Of a DNA stretch of 64,000 nucleotides, positions 62,885 through 64,000 are shown piece by piece. The notes under the pieces are model-generated. The model ran no database searches. It was not told the DNA's origin and was given only the letters and a program-made list of their open reading frames with translations. Numbering within the stretch: position 1 is the first letter of the stretch; the number at the start of each line of letters is the position of its first letter. The translations under genes and the position numbers were made by a program. Source of the DNA: Ascarosepion bandense (taxonomy: Eukaryota; Mollusca; Cephalopoda; Sepiida; Sepiidae); assembly GCA_037127315.1 (NCBI GenBank), contig JBBBDQ010001918.1:5814501-5878500 (forward strand), given 5' to 3'.

Positions 62885-63000
62885 TTCTTCTTCTTCTTCT
62901 TCTTCTTCTTCTTCTTCTTCTTCTTCTTCTATGTGCCCTGATCTTTCAGTATTTAGGTAATCATAGCTTTCCACGTCTCCTTATCCCTGGTGACAGAGTC
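62885..63000 (-). mobile_element. LINE L-B 3' tail with (GAA)n
   Basis: (TTC)n 62885-62930, then 'tatgtgccctgatctttcag' and 'tatttaggtaatcatagctt'. Confidence 0.8.
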
Positions 63001-63669
63001 AGAATAACACTTAATAAGTCATTGCTTTGCATAAACAGTATTTTTTCCCATCAGAAAACAATACTTTTTCAACACACGAAATGCAGATTTTTTCCATTGT
63101 TTTGAAATGTTGCAACAGAAGCTTCACTTAAATAAATGTGATTTGTAAACTAATAATCCGATTGAACCCAAATTTTGTCACGTTCCATTTGAAGATTAGT
63201 ACTTCATAAAAATCATATGGGTATTTTTTTATTCGTGGTGTCATTTATATATCAGGCCCGGGACTTATTGAATGATGTGTTACATATCTATTCATATGAA
63301 TCTATCGAAAATATCTTGTCGGCATTAAATATCACCATTTCGATTGATACGCCCTAAGACAAACCAAACCAAATTAAATACCGATGGATGAATGAGATAC
63401 GAGCAACGTTTCGTCTTTGGGTAAAGGGTCTCAGAAACTTTGCTCTTCTCAGCTAAACTTTGGCCTTTCATACACCTGTCCAGTTGATATTATGAATTAG
63501 CTATTATTTCCTGTTTAATTTTAAAATTGGTTTCTTAGCGATTTTAATTAAAATACATAGGTACATCAATTAGTCGGCGGCCCAAATACGAACAAAACGG
63601 TAAAATAAATCTTCATTTCTTGGAAGATACTTCATAATCTGTTGGGAATATTGATCTCATATATCCTAC
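63001..63669. other. No gene recognised
   Basis: AT-rich, unique-looking. Confidence 0.5.
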
Positions 63670-64000
63670 ACTAGCAGTGTCGCCCGGCGTTGCTCGGGTG
63701 TAATGAAAGCTTTAAAACTAATCCATGGTCCTTGAGCTCAGAATCAGCCTAAAGAATATTTGTGTGAAGTTTGGTGAGGATCGGATAAAAAATTGTGGAT
63801 TTGTATAAAGGACATACAGACAAATAAACAGACACACACACAAACATCTTTCCTTTTATATATATATATATATATATATTATCGACTTTTTACACTATTG
63901 TAAGAACTGCAACCTTGAAATTTCTGAATATCGTTTTTTATGTCTTTGTCTATGAGTGTATCAAATTTGATTAAAATCGGATCACTACTTCTATAACCCG
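63670..64000 (+). mobile_element. Element E, cut by the window end
   Basis: 'actagcagtgtcgcccggcg', 'ttgctcgggtgtaatgaaag', (TA)n at 63858-63880 and 'agtgtatcaaatttgattaa' match the other copies. Confidence 0.85.

Noticed and set aside
1..64000. CRISPR arrays, operons, bacterial promoters or rRNA operons
   Set aside because: None seen. Direct repeats here are satellites or microsatellites, and the content is that of a eukaryotic genome.

Overview
The window looks like non-coding, repeat-packed DNA from a metazoan nuclear genome. It is AT-rich, and I found no host gene I can defend. Every long open frame I examined is either a decayed retroelement fragment or a microsatellite read in frame. 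The mix suggests a mollusc, probably a coleoid cephalopod such as an octopus: several tRNA-derived SINE families, LINE fragments, Penelope-like elements (PLEs) and very many (TA)n tracts. That assignment is inference from memory of such genomes; nothing in the window proves it.

Layout. 1-3.8 kb: LINE 3' ends, a PLE 3' fragment, a SINE and a ribozyme-like tail separated by (TA)n. 3.8-6.6 kb: three tandem arrays (about 60 bp, 24 bp and 31 bp periods). 6.6-9.1 kb: a SINE split by a Tc1-like MITE, a 385-bp tandem duplication and a TTAA MITE. 9.4-12.7 kb: two LINE copies, each carrying a nested SINE, one of them a 5S rRNA/tRNA chimera. 13-15.5 kb: SINE pieces, a Tx1-like LINE and a PLE reverse-transcriptase fragment. 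16-20.4 kb: rearranged and inverted type II tRNA-like units. 20.5-27.5 kb: PLE 3' ends, palindromes and a three-level nest (SINE < 550-bp retroposon < another element). 28.4-30 kb: the best preserved LINE tail and two duplicated TTAA MITEs. 30-31.9 kb: a polypyrimidine tract. 32.2-33.1 kb: a GC-richer 250-bp satellite. 33.8-47.9 kb: LINE, SINE and retroposon fragments, a (TTATTC)n tract and a five-head SINE array. 48-52.8 kb: AT-rich DNA, a segmental duplication and a solo LTR whose empty site is present in the sister copy. 53-64 kb: further multi-head SINE arrays, LINE fragments, ribozyme-bearing units and two PLE 3' ends meeting tail to tail at one (TA)n.

The most interesting signal is a recurring RNA motif: CTGANGA, then a helix, then GAAAC, often followed by a short palindromic helix and a GTH triplet. 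This is the hammerhead ribozyme core, and it recurs at about a dozen sites. Some lie in PLE 3' regions. A set of four minus-strand units contains the ribozyme, and at least two of them have a tRNA-like Pol III promoter (A and B boxes) just upstream, all bordered by (TA)n. Copies differ by compensatory changes in stems I and III. I read these as PLE-associated, retrozyme-like units; this is inference from sequence and has not been tested.
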